Positions 18,139-25,232 of a stretch of 64,000 bases of DNA are shown here, piece after piece. Where the stretch lies: positions 1-64,000 of the forward strand of contig JAZKBN010000047.1 in NCBI GenBank assembly GCA_040388605.1, given 5' to 3'. The number at the start of each line of letters is the position of its first letter. The first letter of the stretch is position 1. A program made the translations under genes and the position numbers. This DNA comes from JAZKBN01 sp040388605. Lineage in GTDB: Bacteria > Bacteroidota > Bacteroidia > Cytophagales > Flexibacteraceae. The notes under the pieces are model-generated. The model did not search any database, was not told the origin of the DNA, and saw only the letters and a program-made list of their open reading frames with translations.

Positions 18139-18365
18139 CAAAAAGCCTAAGTGAATTTTATCCTTGTTATGCAATATTTATCCCTTACTTCAATAGCCAT
18201 CTTACCCACCTCGTGACGGGCCGCTTTGGAATTATATGTTTGGCAATCATGAAGCATACTAATTTTGCCCCTAATAAAGCCGCATTCAAAATCGGTATGT
18301 ATTACTACTGTTACAACTTTCAGTTGATTAGTAGTGTTTTGTAAAAAGTCAGCAGGGGCCATGGT
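18139..18365 (-). pseudogene. ychF: decayed 3' fragment of ychF (C-terminal TGS region)
   Basis: Translated on the minus strand, this stretch gives VIHTDFECGFIRG, then LHDCQTY and HEVGKMAIE. These match the end of intact YchF (VIHTDFERGFIKA, LHDYQTY, REVGKVAIE) encoded at 19987-21084. About 45 extra bases interrupt the match after GCCCCTGC, the last dozen residues have diverged, and the entire GTPase domain is absent, so it cannot work as YchF. It is in the same orientation as the intact gene and downstream of its 3' end, separated by an HTH gene and palindromic repeats. That is the layout expected if an element had inserted at the ychF 3' end, or after a duplication with deletion. Confidence 0.85.
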
Positions 18366-18473
18366 CGATTACCTTCTTGAGTTCACATTTCCCGAACCTG
18401 CCGCTTCAAAACTCCTGTCCCCAACCTGTATCCCGAACCTTCAATCTGCCGCACCAAACTATATCCCGCAGCC

Positions 18474-18481
18474 TACCTTTG
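18474..18481 (+). promoter_or_regulatory. -7 box TACCTTTG and conserved leader of HTH paralog A
   Basis: TACCTTTG fits TAnnTTTG. The ~30 bases from here to the ATG at 18513 closely match the same stretch in front of HTH paralog B (33639 down to 33602): TTTGCAT, then TAAAC, GGCC-CTGCA or GGGCCTGCA, then AATG. Confidence 0.7.
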
Positions 18482-18512
18482 CATTGCGCCTTAAACCCGG
18501 CCCTGCAAGCAA

Positions 18513-19379
18513 ATGAACCCTCTTATCACCGACGAAGCAAAACTGAAATCCCGTAAAGAACAGGACCTTACCTCGGTCATCCGCTCCAAATGCGCCGAAA
18601 TTGCGTATGCCTATCTCGGCGCCTCCCAATCTTTTATAAGTACATCTGAGCTAAGCAATATCACAGGCTACACCACCGAGCAGATTCATGCATCTGCAGG
18701 TACTTTTAAAAGTCTGATGGCTTCAGATACCATTCAACTCCTCACCGAAAAGCTGTTAAGGTCAATAGTTTCGCAGGCAATAGAGGGTAATATTTCTGCT
18801 GCCCGTCTTTATATTCAAATGGTAAACGGACAAGGAACAGCTCCTCACACTTCAAAGGCTGACTCAGACGACAGGACGTTTTTTAAGCATGCAAAAACCA
18901 TTTGGCGTGCGCAGGCCGAGTCCAAAAAAATGGCCGAAGCTGAAATGCCGGCTTCAGACAACAGCAACAAGAGTTCATTACCTCAAAACATACAGGCCTC
19001 CAATGCTGCTCCGGCTCATACGGTCCAAATTTCAAAACCGGCTCAGGCAAACCCTGTCGCGGAATTGGCCTCTATGTCAGTTTCAGCATTTCAGCCTGTT
19101 ATAAACCCGGTGCTTCCGAGCCCGGCAGATAACCATAATGGCGCACACCAAAATGGCCAAAACAAAACCATAAGTTCCGCAGACTTACCCTATGAAAACG
19201 CTGTAACAAATCCGGTCAACCGTAACACCAACCAAGCCGCTTCTGAACAGGTAGACTTTCCGGCCAAAACAGTTCATCATAAAAGCACCGCAGACCGACA
19301 GGCAGCCGCAAAAAACAGTAAGCGAAAAGTAACCAAGATCTTTAAAACTGATTTCCCAACGCTTCGTAAATTTGGTTAA
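18513..19379 (+). CDS. uncharacterised HTH protein, paralog A (small-terminase-like N-domain)
   Basis: This 288-residue protein belongs to a family with two members in the window. Residues ~20-105 form a helical domain with a helix-turn-helix-like segment (SELSNITGYTTEQIHAS, 45-61) and a long helix (QLLTEKLLRSIVSQAIEGNI, 75-94, then SAARLYIQMVNG). Paralog B has DELTRISGYTIDEINTA and AIKGSVSAIRLWHQL at the same places. This resembles the HTH plus helix layout of phage small terminase and insertion-element HTH proteins, by pattern only. Residues ~115-265 are Ala/Pro/Asn/Gln-rich and probably disordered. The C-terminus is basic and ends FPTLRKFG, against LKFRRFG in paralog B. No phage genes are nearby. 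Function unknown; DNA binding is an inference. Confidence 0.75.
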   Translation: MNPLITDEAKLKSRKEQDLTSVIRSKCAEIAYAYLGASQSFISTSELSNITGYTTEQIHASAGTFKSLMASDTIQLLTEKLLRSIVSQAIEGNISAARLYIQMVNGQGTAPHTSKADSDDRTFFKHAKTIWRAQAESKKMAEAEMPASDNSNKSSLPQNIQASNAAPAHTVQISKPAQANPVAELASMSVSAFQPVINPVLPSPADNHNGAHQNGQNKTISSADLPYENAVTNPVNRNTNQAASEQVDFPAKTVHHKSTADRQAAAKNSKRKVTKIFKTDFPTLRKFG

Positions 19380-19477
19380 TGTGAATTCGGGTTAAGGAAA
19401 TAAGGGCTCGTATTTAGGCGGGGATTCCAACGGACAGAACGATTTTCTTTCGAAACTTATTAGCCCGAATTCACATT
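19378..19477. repeat. 14-bp inverted repeat enclosing about 72 bp
   Basis: AATGTGAATTCGGG at 19378-19391 is perfectly inverted as CCCGAATTCACATT at 19464-19477. The left arm overlaps the stop codon of HTH paralog A. A related ATGAATCCGGGTTAAG follows at 19502-19517 and CCCGAATTCAC recurs at 46833-46843 in another repeat copy. It may be part of a composite element or act as a terminator. Confidence 0.75.
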
Positions 19478-19544
19478 GGTTAAGAATCGAAAAGTAAAAC
19501 AAATGAATCCGGGTTAAGCAATTTAGTTCCTTACACTACACTAG

Positions 19545-19626
19545 CCCAACCCTAAACTCAATTCCTGCGAACCGATATAGGTTCGCCCAACCCTAAACTC
19601 AATTCTTGCGAACCGATCAAGGTTCG
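19545..19626 (+). repeat. two 41-bp tandem units each holding a GCGAACC/GGTTCGC hairpin
   Basis: Units 19545-19585 and 19586-19626 are near identical (CCCAACCCTAAACTCAATTC followed by a GCGAACC - 6-base loop - GGTTCG hairpin, with only a few differences). The same hairpin, inverted, occurs at 46782-46801. Confidence 0.85.
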
Positions 19627-19681
19627 CCCATAACTTACCAACCAATGGCGTTCCTTTAACCAGGACGTGCACATAATCCTG

Positions 19682-19866
19682 CCCTTTGCGTTGAAATTAT
19701 TTCAAATGTTCGGTATTGCGAAGCAATAGCCTGCGTAGCAGGCGGGCCGAAGATTTGTAATTTCAACGCAAAGGGCGAGCCCCGCCGGCGGTGAGGCGTT
19801 AACTACCAAATACGCGCCCTCGGATTACAGACGCAACAAATAATAAACAATTGTAAATCAAAGCTA
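19682..19866 (+). repeat. dispersed structured repeat, copy 2 (cloverleaf-like)
   Basis: An 18-bp perfect outer stem (19682-19699 with 19758-19775) encloses a 5-bp stem TTCGG/CCGAA (19709-19713, 19747-19751). That stem in turn encloses two abutting hairpins with 3-base loops: TATTGC-GAA-GCAATA (19714-19728) and GCCTGC-GTA-GCAGGC (19729-19743). A ~90-base tail is shared with copy 1. Compared with copy 3, the outer stem differs by compensating changes (GCG/CGC against GGG/CCC). Confidence 0.85.
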
Positions 19867-19927
19867 TACTGCTAATTTCTTAACCGGCGAACTCACCTTA
19901 TCGTACACCTTATTTTATAATTTCCCC

Positions 19928-19962
19928 AAAAAAAAGCCCCGCCGAATCAAATCCGGCAGGGC
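19928..19962 (-). terminator. intrinsic terminator after ychF
   Basis: Read on the minus strand, a GCCCTGCCGGA stem pairs with TCGGCGGGGC and is followed by eight T. It lies 25 bp beyond the ychF stop. Confidence 0.85.
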
Positions 19963-19986
19963 AGTATAAGTTCATCGGGAAATTAC

Positions 19987-21084
19987 CTACACATTAAACC
20001 TAAAGTGCATAATATCCCCGTCCTGCACCACATATTCCTTACCTTCAATAGCCACCTTGCCAACTTCTCGACAAGCGGTTTCAGTTTTATAAGTTTGGTA
20101 ATCGTGCAGCTTAATAACCTCGGCCTTAATAAACCCGCGCTCGAAATCTGTATGGATTACACCGGCTGCCGCAGGGGCTTTCCAGCCGCGATGAATGGTC
20201 CAGGCACGAACTTCCTGCACACCGGCAGTGAAATAGGTAATCAGGTTCAGCAGGCTGTAAGCAGCTTTAATTAAACGGTTCAGGCCGGGCTCGGTGAGGC
20301 CGTACTCTCCAAGGAACATGGCTTTCTCTTCAGGGTCTTCAAACTCGGCTATTTGCGATTCCAGGGCTGCATTCACCAAAATCATAGAGGCACCTTCGGC
20401 AGTAACCTGCTTTTTAAGTGCTTCGCTGTATTCGTTACCGGTTAAAATGGCAGCTTCGTCTACGTTGGCTACATATATAACGGGCTTACCTGTTATCAGG
20501 AACAGGTCGGCAATGGCCTCTTTGTCTTCCGGGCTCAGGTCAAGCACACGGATATTCTGCCCGTCGGTAAGCGCTGTTTTGCAGGCTTTAAGTATGTCGA
20601 CTTCTTTACGGGCCTTGGCATCGCCGCTCTTAGCCATGCGCTCAATACGCTGTATTTTCTTCTCAACCGATTCAAGGTCTTTCAGCTGCAATTCGGTATC
20701 AATTACCTCCTTGTCGAAAAGCGGGTCTACGCCGCCGGCCACGTGTACAATGTTATCGTCTTTAAAGCAGCGTATAACGTGTATTATGGCATCTACCTCG
20801 CGTATATTGGCCAGGAACTTGTTACCCAGTCCTTCGCCTTTGCTGGCGCCTTTTACAAGGCCTGCAATATCAACAAACTCAATAACGGCAGGTAAAACCC
20901 TTTGGGGGCTTACAAGGCCTTCGAGTATTTGTAAACGCTCATCGGGCACGGTAATTACGCCTACATTGGGCTCAATGGTGCAGAATGGATAGTTAGCAGC
21001 TTCGGCCTTTGCATTGCCCAGCGCATTAAAGAGTGTCGATTTGCCAACATTAGGCAAACCCACAATACCGCATTGTAAACTCAT
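19987..21084 (-). CDS. ychF: redox-regulated ATPase YchF (OBG family)
   Basis: YchF is a ribosome-associated P-loop ATPase of the Obg family (OLA1 in eukaryotes), implicated in translation and stress responses. The 365-residue length is typical. The Walker A motif is GLPNVGKST (9-17) and the DxxG motif is in FVDIAGLVKGAS. NxxE replaces the usual G4 NKxD (YVANVDEAA), as expected for an ATP-preferring YchF. The C-terminal TGS domain ends in EYVVQDGDIMHFRFNV. The start gives the conserved MSLQCGIVGLPNVGKST. A decayed duplicate of its 3' end lies at 18139-18365, so the region just downstream has been rearranged. Confidence 0.97.
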   Translation of the reverse strand: MSLQCGIVGLPNVGKSTLFNALGNAKAEAANYPFCTIEPNVGVITVPDERLQILEGLVSPQRVLPAVIEFVDIAGLVKGASKGEGLGNKFLANIREVDAIIHVIRCFKDDNIVHVAGGVDPLFDKEVIDTELQLKDLESVEKKIQRIERMAKSGDAKARKEVDILKACKTALTDGQNIRVLDLSPEDKEAIADLFLITGKPVIYVANVDEAAILTGNEYSEALKKQVTAEGASMILVNAALESQIAEFEDPEEKAMFLGEYGLTEPGLNRLIKAAYSLLNLITYFTAGVQEVRAWTIHRGWKAPAAAGVIHTDFERGFIKAEVIKLHDYQTYKTETACREVGKVAIEGKEYVVQDGDIMHFRFNV

Positions 21085-21212
21085 GTTTTTGTTTTCGCCC
21101 GGCTTTAAATTCCGAACTGTAGAGATTGATTATTGAGGGCTATGCCTGTATTAAGACCTGCATAGCCGGGTTTTTAATTGGGCTGCCGGTTTGCTTACCG
21201 GGCTTAATGCGT

Positions 21213-22322
21213 TTAACGGATTACTGCCGGTTCCCGGTTATCTACCCTGAATATATGGTAGTGCCTGTACCCGTTATAAAGCTCCCTTACCGATACCCGC
21301 ATAACGGTATAAACCGGTATTGCGGCTATCATGCCGGGTATGCCGCCAACGGCTGCGCCTGCAAAAATAGCAACAAATATCTCGAGCGGGTGCGCTTTCA
21401 TGCTTTTCCCGAAAATGAGGGGTTGCAGGAATATGTTATCAATAAGGTGAACTGCTATGGCAATAGCTCCTATTTTAATGAGCAGCAGGAAATACCCGTC
21501 GCCGTTTGCCTGCGGCATAGTGCTGATTCCCACCAGCATACTGAATATAGCGCCAACCAAAGGCCCGGCAAAAGGTATAATATTAATTACAGCTGCAAAT
21601 ACGGCAACCGTAAGCGCATAGGGCATTCCTAAAATAGTTAATGCCATTGCGGTGAGCGTAAATATGGATGCTATCTGTAAAATAAGGGCAATTATATAAT
21701 TGGTAAGCAGCTTCTCAATTTTATAAAGTGCGGCTATGGTCAGCTCGAAATAGGCGTTGGGTACAAGCCGCAGTGCGAAACGCTTGAGGATGCCCTTATC
21801 ATAAAGCAGGAAAAAGCTGATGAAGCTGATTGCCAATGCGCCTACAAAGAAGCTGCTGGTAAAGCTTATCAGGTTGTTTACAAATTCAACTATGTCTGTT
21901 CTCCCGAATTTAACGGATGTATTGGCTTCAAGCAGCTTTTTCAGGAAGCCGCGTTTTTCATGAACAATGCCGCGGTCGCGCAGGAAAAATTCCAGGTCGG
22001 CCATAGGTTCATCGAAACGGGTGGTGATATCGCTTATTTTAAGGGAGGCCAAAACCTGCAATTGGTCAATAATCAGCGGTATAAACTGGAATATAAACAG
22101 GCCTATAATGCCAATAAGCGCCGAGAAAGATAAAAGTACCGCCAAAACCCTTGGTATCCTGATACCAAAAAACTGAAGATGTACCATAATATTGGTAATA
22201 GGTTTCAGTACTGTGCTTATTATCAGCGATACGATGATATAGAGCACAATGTCTGAAAAAACGTACCCGCAGGCCAAAAACAGGGCTGCCAGTAATGCTA
22301 TCTGTATTGTAAAACGGTTCAT
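21213..22322 (-). CDS. AI-2E family transporter (PerM/YdiK-like)
   Basis: This 369-residue inner-membrane protein has about eight transmembrane helices. The first pair (residues 8-45) is followed by helices at 55-80, a soluble region around 85-145, and five further helices. Conserved family features include IINIIPFAGPLVGAIFSML and DNIFLQPLIFGKSMKAHPLEIF near residues 245-310. Family members include the AI-2 exporter TqsA, Na+/H+ antiporters and many proteins of unknown substrate, so the cargo cannot be inferred. It is separated from the DUF3276 gene upstream by a probable terminator hairpin. Confidence 0.85.
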   Translation of the reverse strand: MNRFTIQIALLAALFLACGYVFSDIVLYIIVSLIISTVLKPITNIMVHLQFFGIRIPRVLAVLLSFSALIGIIGLFIFQFIPLIIDQLQVLASLKISDITTRFDEPMADLEFFLRDRGIVHEKRGFLKKLLEANTSVKFGRTDIVEFVNNLISFTSSFFVGALAISFISFFLLYDKGILKRFALRLVPNAYFELTIAALYKIEKLLTNYIIALILQIASIFTLTAMALTILGMPYALTVAVFAAVINIIPFAGPLVGAIFSMLVGISTMPQANGDGYFLLLIKIGAIAIAVHLIDNIFLQPLIFGKSMKAHPLEIFVAIFAGAAVGGIPGMIAAIPVYTVMRVSVRELYNGYRHYHIFRVDNREPAVIR

Positions 22323-22337
22323 TAAGGCTGTGTACCC

Positions 22338-22371
22338 AAAATAAATAACCCACCCGGCATGCCGGGCGGGT
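22338..22371 (-). terminator. probable terminator after the DUF3276 gene
   Basis: The near-perfect palindrome ACCCACCCGGCA / TGCCGGGCGGGT (22348-22371) has a G.U pair in the minus-strand RNA and is followed on that strand by TATTTATTTT. It separates the DUF3276 gene from the AI-2E gene. Confidence 0.6.
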
Positions 22372-22435
22372 CAGGAGAATTTAATGCTGTTGGTATCTTT
22401 ACAGAAGGCTTTGTTCAGCAAAACCGGTTTTCAGC

Positions 22436-23212
22436 TTAGCGATTCCAGTCGCCGCCGTTGTTGCCGCTGTCCTGTCCGCCCTGGTAGCCGCCACCGCCTC
22501 CGCGGTTATAGCGATCGCCACCCTGGTAGCCACCTCCGCCGCCTCCGCCACGATTGTAACGGTCGTTGTTGTTGCTGTAGCGGTCGCCGCGGTTGTAACG
22601 CTCGGGAGCACCCTGGCTGCCGCCCTGGTTGCGTTCGTAGCGGGGGTAGCCGCCGGGGCCGGGGTTGCTGCCGCCGCTGTTGTTTTGGCCGTAGCCTCCG
22701 CCCTGGTAGCCTCCGCCGCCTCCTTGCCTGTAACCTCCGCCTCCGCCGCGGTTGTATCCTTCCTGCGGGCGGTATTCACGTGGTTCACGGTGTTCGCGCG
22801 GCGCCGGCGCTTCACCGTCTGCCGGCTGATCGGTACGGAAACTGTTTACATCACCCCTGTCGAAATGGCGTTCTTCAATGGTGTACTCGTCGTGCTCGTA
22901 AGGATGATCTCCTTCGGGGGCCACTTCCTTCACCTTATCAAGGGCAAGATTGAGCGCCGCCACAAATTTGCGGAAATCTTCACGGTAAAGAAAAATCTTG
23001 TGCTTTTCAAATACGGGGCTGCCGTCATCTAAAAAGCGTTTTTTACTCTCGGTAATCGTAATGTAAAACTCGCTGTGCCGCGTCGATTTTACATCAAAGA
23101 AATACGTCCTCTTGCCCGCCCGCACCCGGTTAGAGTATACATCGGCCCTGTCGTGGTCATATTTTTCTTCCACAATATCAGCTTGGGTTTTTAGTTTTAA
23201 TGCAACATGCAA
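22436..23212 (-). CDS. DUF3276 (PUR-alpha-like) nucleic-acid-binding protein with Gly-rich tail
   Basis: The first ~110 residues are the Bacteroidota DUF3276/PUR domain (GKRTYFFDVKSTRHSEFYIT, ITESKKRF, KIFLYREDFRKFVAALN). It is related to the PUR-alpha whirly-like fold that binds single-stranded DNA or RNA. The rest (about 130-258) is a low-complexity tail of Gly, Arg, Tyr, Asn and Gln with repeated RYNRGGGGG and YQGG units. The tail is disordered, RGG/YGG-like and a candidate for RNA binding or condensate formation. Total length is 258, while many homologs are just the ~110-residue domain. Very high GC in the tail creates long spurious frames on the other strand. It is divergent from the RlpA gene. 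Confidence 0.88.
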   Translation of the reverse strand: MHVALKLKTQADIVEEKYDHDRADVYSNRVRAGKRTYFFDVKSTRHSEFYITITESKKRFLDDGSPVFEKHKIFLYREDFRKFVAALNLALDKVKEVAPEGDHPYEHDEYTIEERHFDRGDVNSFRTDQPADGEAPAPREHREPREYRPQEGYNRGGGGGYRQGGGGGYQGGGYGQNNSGGSNPGPGGYPRYERNQGGSQGAPERYNRGDRYSNNNDRYNRGGGGGGGYQGGDRYNRGGGGGYQGGQDSGNNGGDWNR

Positions 23213-23280
23213 ATTTCCAAAGTAAAAGTACGGAAAATATCAGTGCAAAGGCAAGATTTCGGTGCCGAACAAAAAAAAAC

Positions 23281-23288
23281 TATATTTG
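23281..23288 (+). promoter_or_regulatory. -7 box TATATTTG for the RlpA gene
   Basis: A perfect Bacteroidota -7 match, 57 bases before the ATG at 23346. It lies inside the longest possible upstream extension of the RlpA frame and so argues against a start at 23262. Confidence 0.75.
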
Positions 23289-23345
23289 CAGTTCAATTCA
23301 TCGCCCACCCTAACCGCGGCTCCGCTGTGTTCCGCCACCCCGCTT

Positions 23346-24011
23346 ATGCTCAAGCTGATGAAGTACCTATTGGTAATCATACTGTTACCGCTATTTCTAA
23401 TACATAATTCACCTGCATCGGCAACGCGCCGCAAGAAGGCAAAAACCCATAAAACCCACAAAAAAGCCCATTCCGTAAAGGTCTCCGCATCAGGTAAATC
23501 ACGGAAAAATACAAACACTGTAAACCGTCGCCACAAAAATACTTCTGTAAAGCACCGTGGCAGGCACAGCCGCAAACACCATATTCGCTGCCGGTTACAG
23601 GCATACAGCGGTACCGAAAACTTTGGGGTCTGCACATATTACCACCCAATGTTTCATGGCAGGCGCACTGCCAGCGGCGAGCGCTACAACCAAAATATTA
23701 TGACCGCCGCGCATCGCGATTTGCCTTTCGGCACTTACGTAAAGCTGCGCAACCCTGCCACAGGCGGCGAGGTAATTGTTAAAATTAACGACCGTGGTCC
23801 CTTTGCTGCCCGCGTATTGGTAGATGTAAGCTATGCAGCGGCCAAAAAGCTTGGTCTGCCTAAGCTGGGGCCGCAAAAAGTTGAAATGACGGTGTTGGGT
23901 AAAACGCTTCTGGGCCCTGTTGAAGACCACCTGCTGGCCGATACCGCTGTTCCGTTAAAGGATTCCTGCACTGCGGTTCTTTTGCCCTTTGCAGAGCCTG
24001 CAATCAGGTAA
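23346..24011 (+). CDS. septal ring lytic transglycosylase RlpA-family protein
   Basis: This is an exported RlpA-like protein of about 221 residues. I start at the ATG at 23346 (or 23358), because the promoter box at 23281 lies downstream of the more upstream start and because this yields a clean signal peptide (LKLMKYLLVIILLPLFLIHNSPASA). A Lys/Arg/His-rich basic segment (about residues 26-85) follows. The double-psi beta-barrel comes next, with GVCTYYHPMFHGRRTASGER, LPFGTYVKLRNP and VKINDRGPFA, where the Asp of NDRG is the presumed catalytic residue. No SPOR domain is present. RlpA proteins cleave naked glycan strands at division sites or bind them. Confidence 0.85.
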   Translation: MLKLMKYLLVIILLPLFLIHNSPASATRRKKAKTHKTHKKAHSVKVSASGKSRKNTNTVNRRHKNTSVKHRGRHSRKHHIRCRLQAYSGTENFGVCTYYHPMFHGRRTASGERYNQNIMTAAHRDLPFGTYVKLRNPATGGEVIVKINDRGPFAARVLVDVSYAAAKKLGLPKLGPQKVEMTVLGKTLLGPVEDHLLADTAVPLKDSCTAVLLPFAEPAIR

Positions 24012-24191
24012 GAATTGGGGCGGGGCTGTTTTGCTTCGCCGGATTCTTTAATATCAGCCTGCTATTAGGCAGGCGGGCAATAAATACCTTGTCTTGCCGC
24101 TCATAGTATTGGCCTGTAATGTATCCCGGATTTTCTGCCGCGTGTACTTTACAGGCCAATTCGTTTATATATTGCATCCTCGTTACCAATT

Positions 24192-25115
24192 ATGGCCGCT
24201 GTAAATAAAAATTCCGTAATAGATCTTGCTGCTGTACGGCAGATCGGCAATATTGAGCTGCTTGCCCGGCAAATGGTTGAGGGCTTTATTACGGGCCTGC
24301 ATAAATCGCCGTACCACGGCTTTTCAGTAGAGTTTGCCGAGCATAAAATCTGGAATACCGGCGAGGGTACCCGGCATATAGATTGGAAGGTTTTCGCTAA
24401 AACCGACCGCATTTTTACAAAGCGATACGAAGAAGAAACCAACCTGCGCTGCCGAATCTTAATAGATACGAGCAGCAGCATGTATTACCCCCGCCCCGAC
24501 AACGGCAAAATCACTTTCAGCATTTTCGCAGCAGCCTGCCTTACTTACCTGCTTCAGCGCCAGCGCGATGCGGTAGGTATAAGTACTTTTTCTGAAGGCA
24601 TAGATTTGGTAACGCAGGTAAAATCGACACCCTCGCATGTGCACAAAATTTTCCTCCAATTGCAGGGCCTGCTGGGCGAGCCGCCGGTTGAGAAAAAAAC
24701 GTCGGCAGCATCGGTCATACATGAAATTGCCGAGAGCATGAACAAGCGCTCGCTCATCATTATTTTCAGCGATATGTTCGGGGTGGAAAACGAAGCCGAG
24801 CTGTATAATGCCCTGCAGCACCTGCGCCACAACCGGCACGAAGTGCTTATTTTCCATGTGGCAGATAATGCCACAGAGATTGATTTTGATTTCGAAGACC
24901 GCCCCTACGAGTTTATTGATCTGGAAAGCGGCGAGCGCCTGAAGCTGAACCCCTCACAGGTAAAAGAATATTACCGCGCATCGCAGAACCGCTTTTCCGA
25001 AGAGTTAAAAATGCGTTGCGGCCAATACAAGATAGATTTTATTGAAGCCGATATCCGCAAGCCCATGGACCAGATATTGCTGCCATACCTTGTGAAAAGA
25101 GGTAAGATGAGGTAG
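24192..25115 (+). CDS. DUF58 domain protein (MoxR-associated VWA-like)
   Basis: This 307-residue cytosolic protein has a DUF58 N-terminal signature: LARQMVEGFITGLHKSPYHG then GEGTRHIDWKVFAKTDRIFTKRYEEE (residues 18-75). A VWA-type half follows, with RILIDTSSSM (MIDAS DTSSS, about 83-87) and LIIIFSDMFG. Family members usually sit beside a MoxR AAA+ ATPase; none is present here, so the partner is encoded elsewhere. A TATATATTGCAT sequence about 20 bases upstream resembles a degenerate -7 element. It is convergent with sucC across a shared terminator. Confidence 0.88.
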   Translation: MAAVNKNSVIDLAAVRQIGNIELLARQMVEGFITGLHKSPYHGFSVEFAEHKIWNTGEGTRHIDWKVFAKTDRIFTKRYEEETNLRCRILIDTSSSMYYPRPDNGKITFSIFAAACLTYLLQRQRDAVGISTFSEGIDLVTQVKSTPSHVHKIFLQLQGLLGEPPVEKKTSAASVIHEIAESMNKRSLIIIFSDMFGVENEAELYNALQHLRHNRHEVLIFHVADNATEIDFDFEDRPYEFIDLESGERLKLNPSQVKEYYRASQNRFSEELKMRCGQYKIDFIEADIRKPMDQILLPYLVKRGKMR

Positions 25116-25180
25116 TGAATTTTACAGTTTTCCTTGATTTGGGTATCAATATTTAAGCCTTAAACCGGCTTTAAAACGCA

Positions 25181-25205
25181 AAAAGGACCGCAAAGCGGTC
25201 CTTTT
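25181..25205. terminator. bidirectional terminator between the DUF58 gene and sucC
   Basis: An 11-bp perfect stem (AAAAGGACCGC / GCGGTCCTTTT) with a 3-base AAA loop. Each strand ends the stem in a T-run. Confidence 0.9.
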
Positions 25206-25232
25206 CATTTACATTCAGGTAAAACCCGGCAA

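Noticed and set aside
18102..18344. 80-residue + strand frame
   Set aside because: It overlaps the ychF remnant on the other strand and reads nonsensically in that frame.
19545..19626. possible CRISPR-like repeats
   Set aside because: Only two units, head to tail, with no unique spacers and no cas genes nearby.
19682..19775. possible tRNA because of the cloverleaf layout
   Set aside because: The outer stem is 18 bp with no CCA-adjacent acceptor rules, no anticodon loop, and the loops are 3 bases. A repeat element fits better.
22384..22953. 189-residue Arg/Cys-rich frame on the + strand
   Set aside because: It is the complement of the Gly-rich DUF3276 tail; composition reflects GGN codons read backwards.
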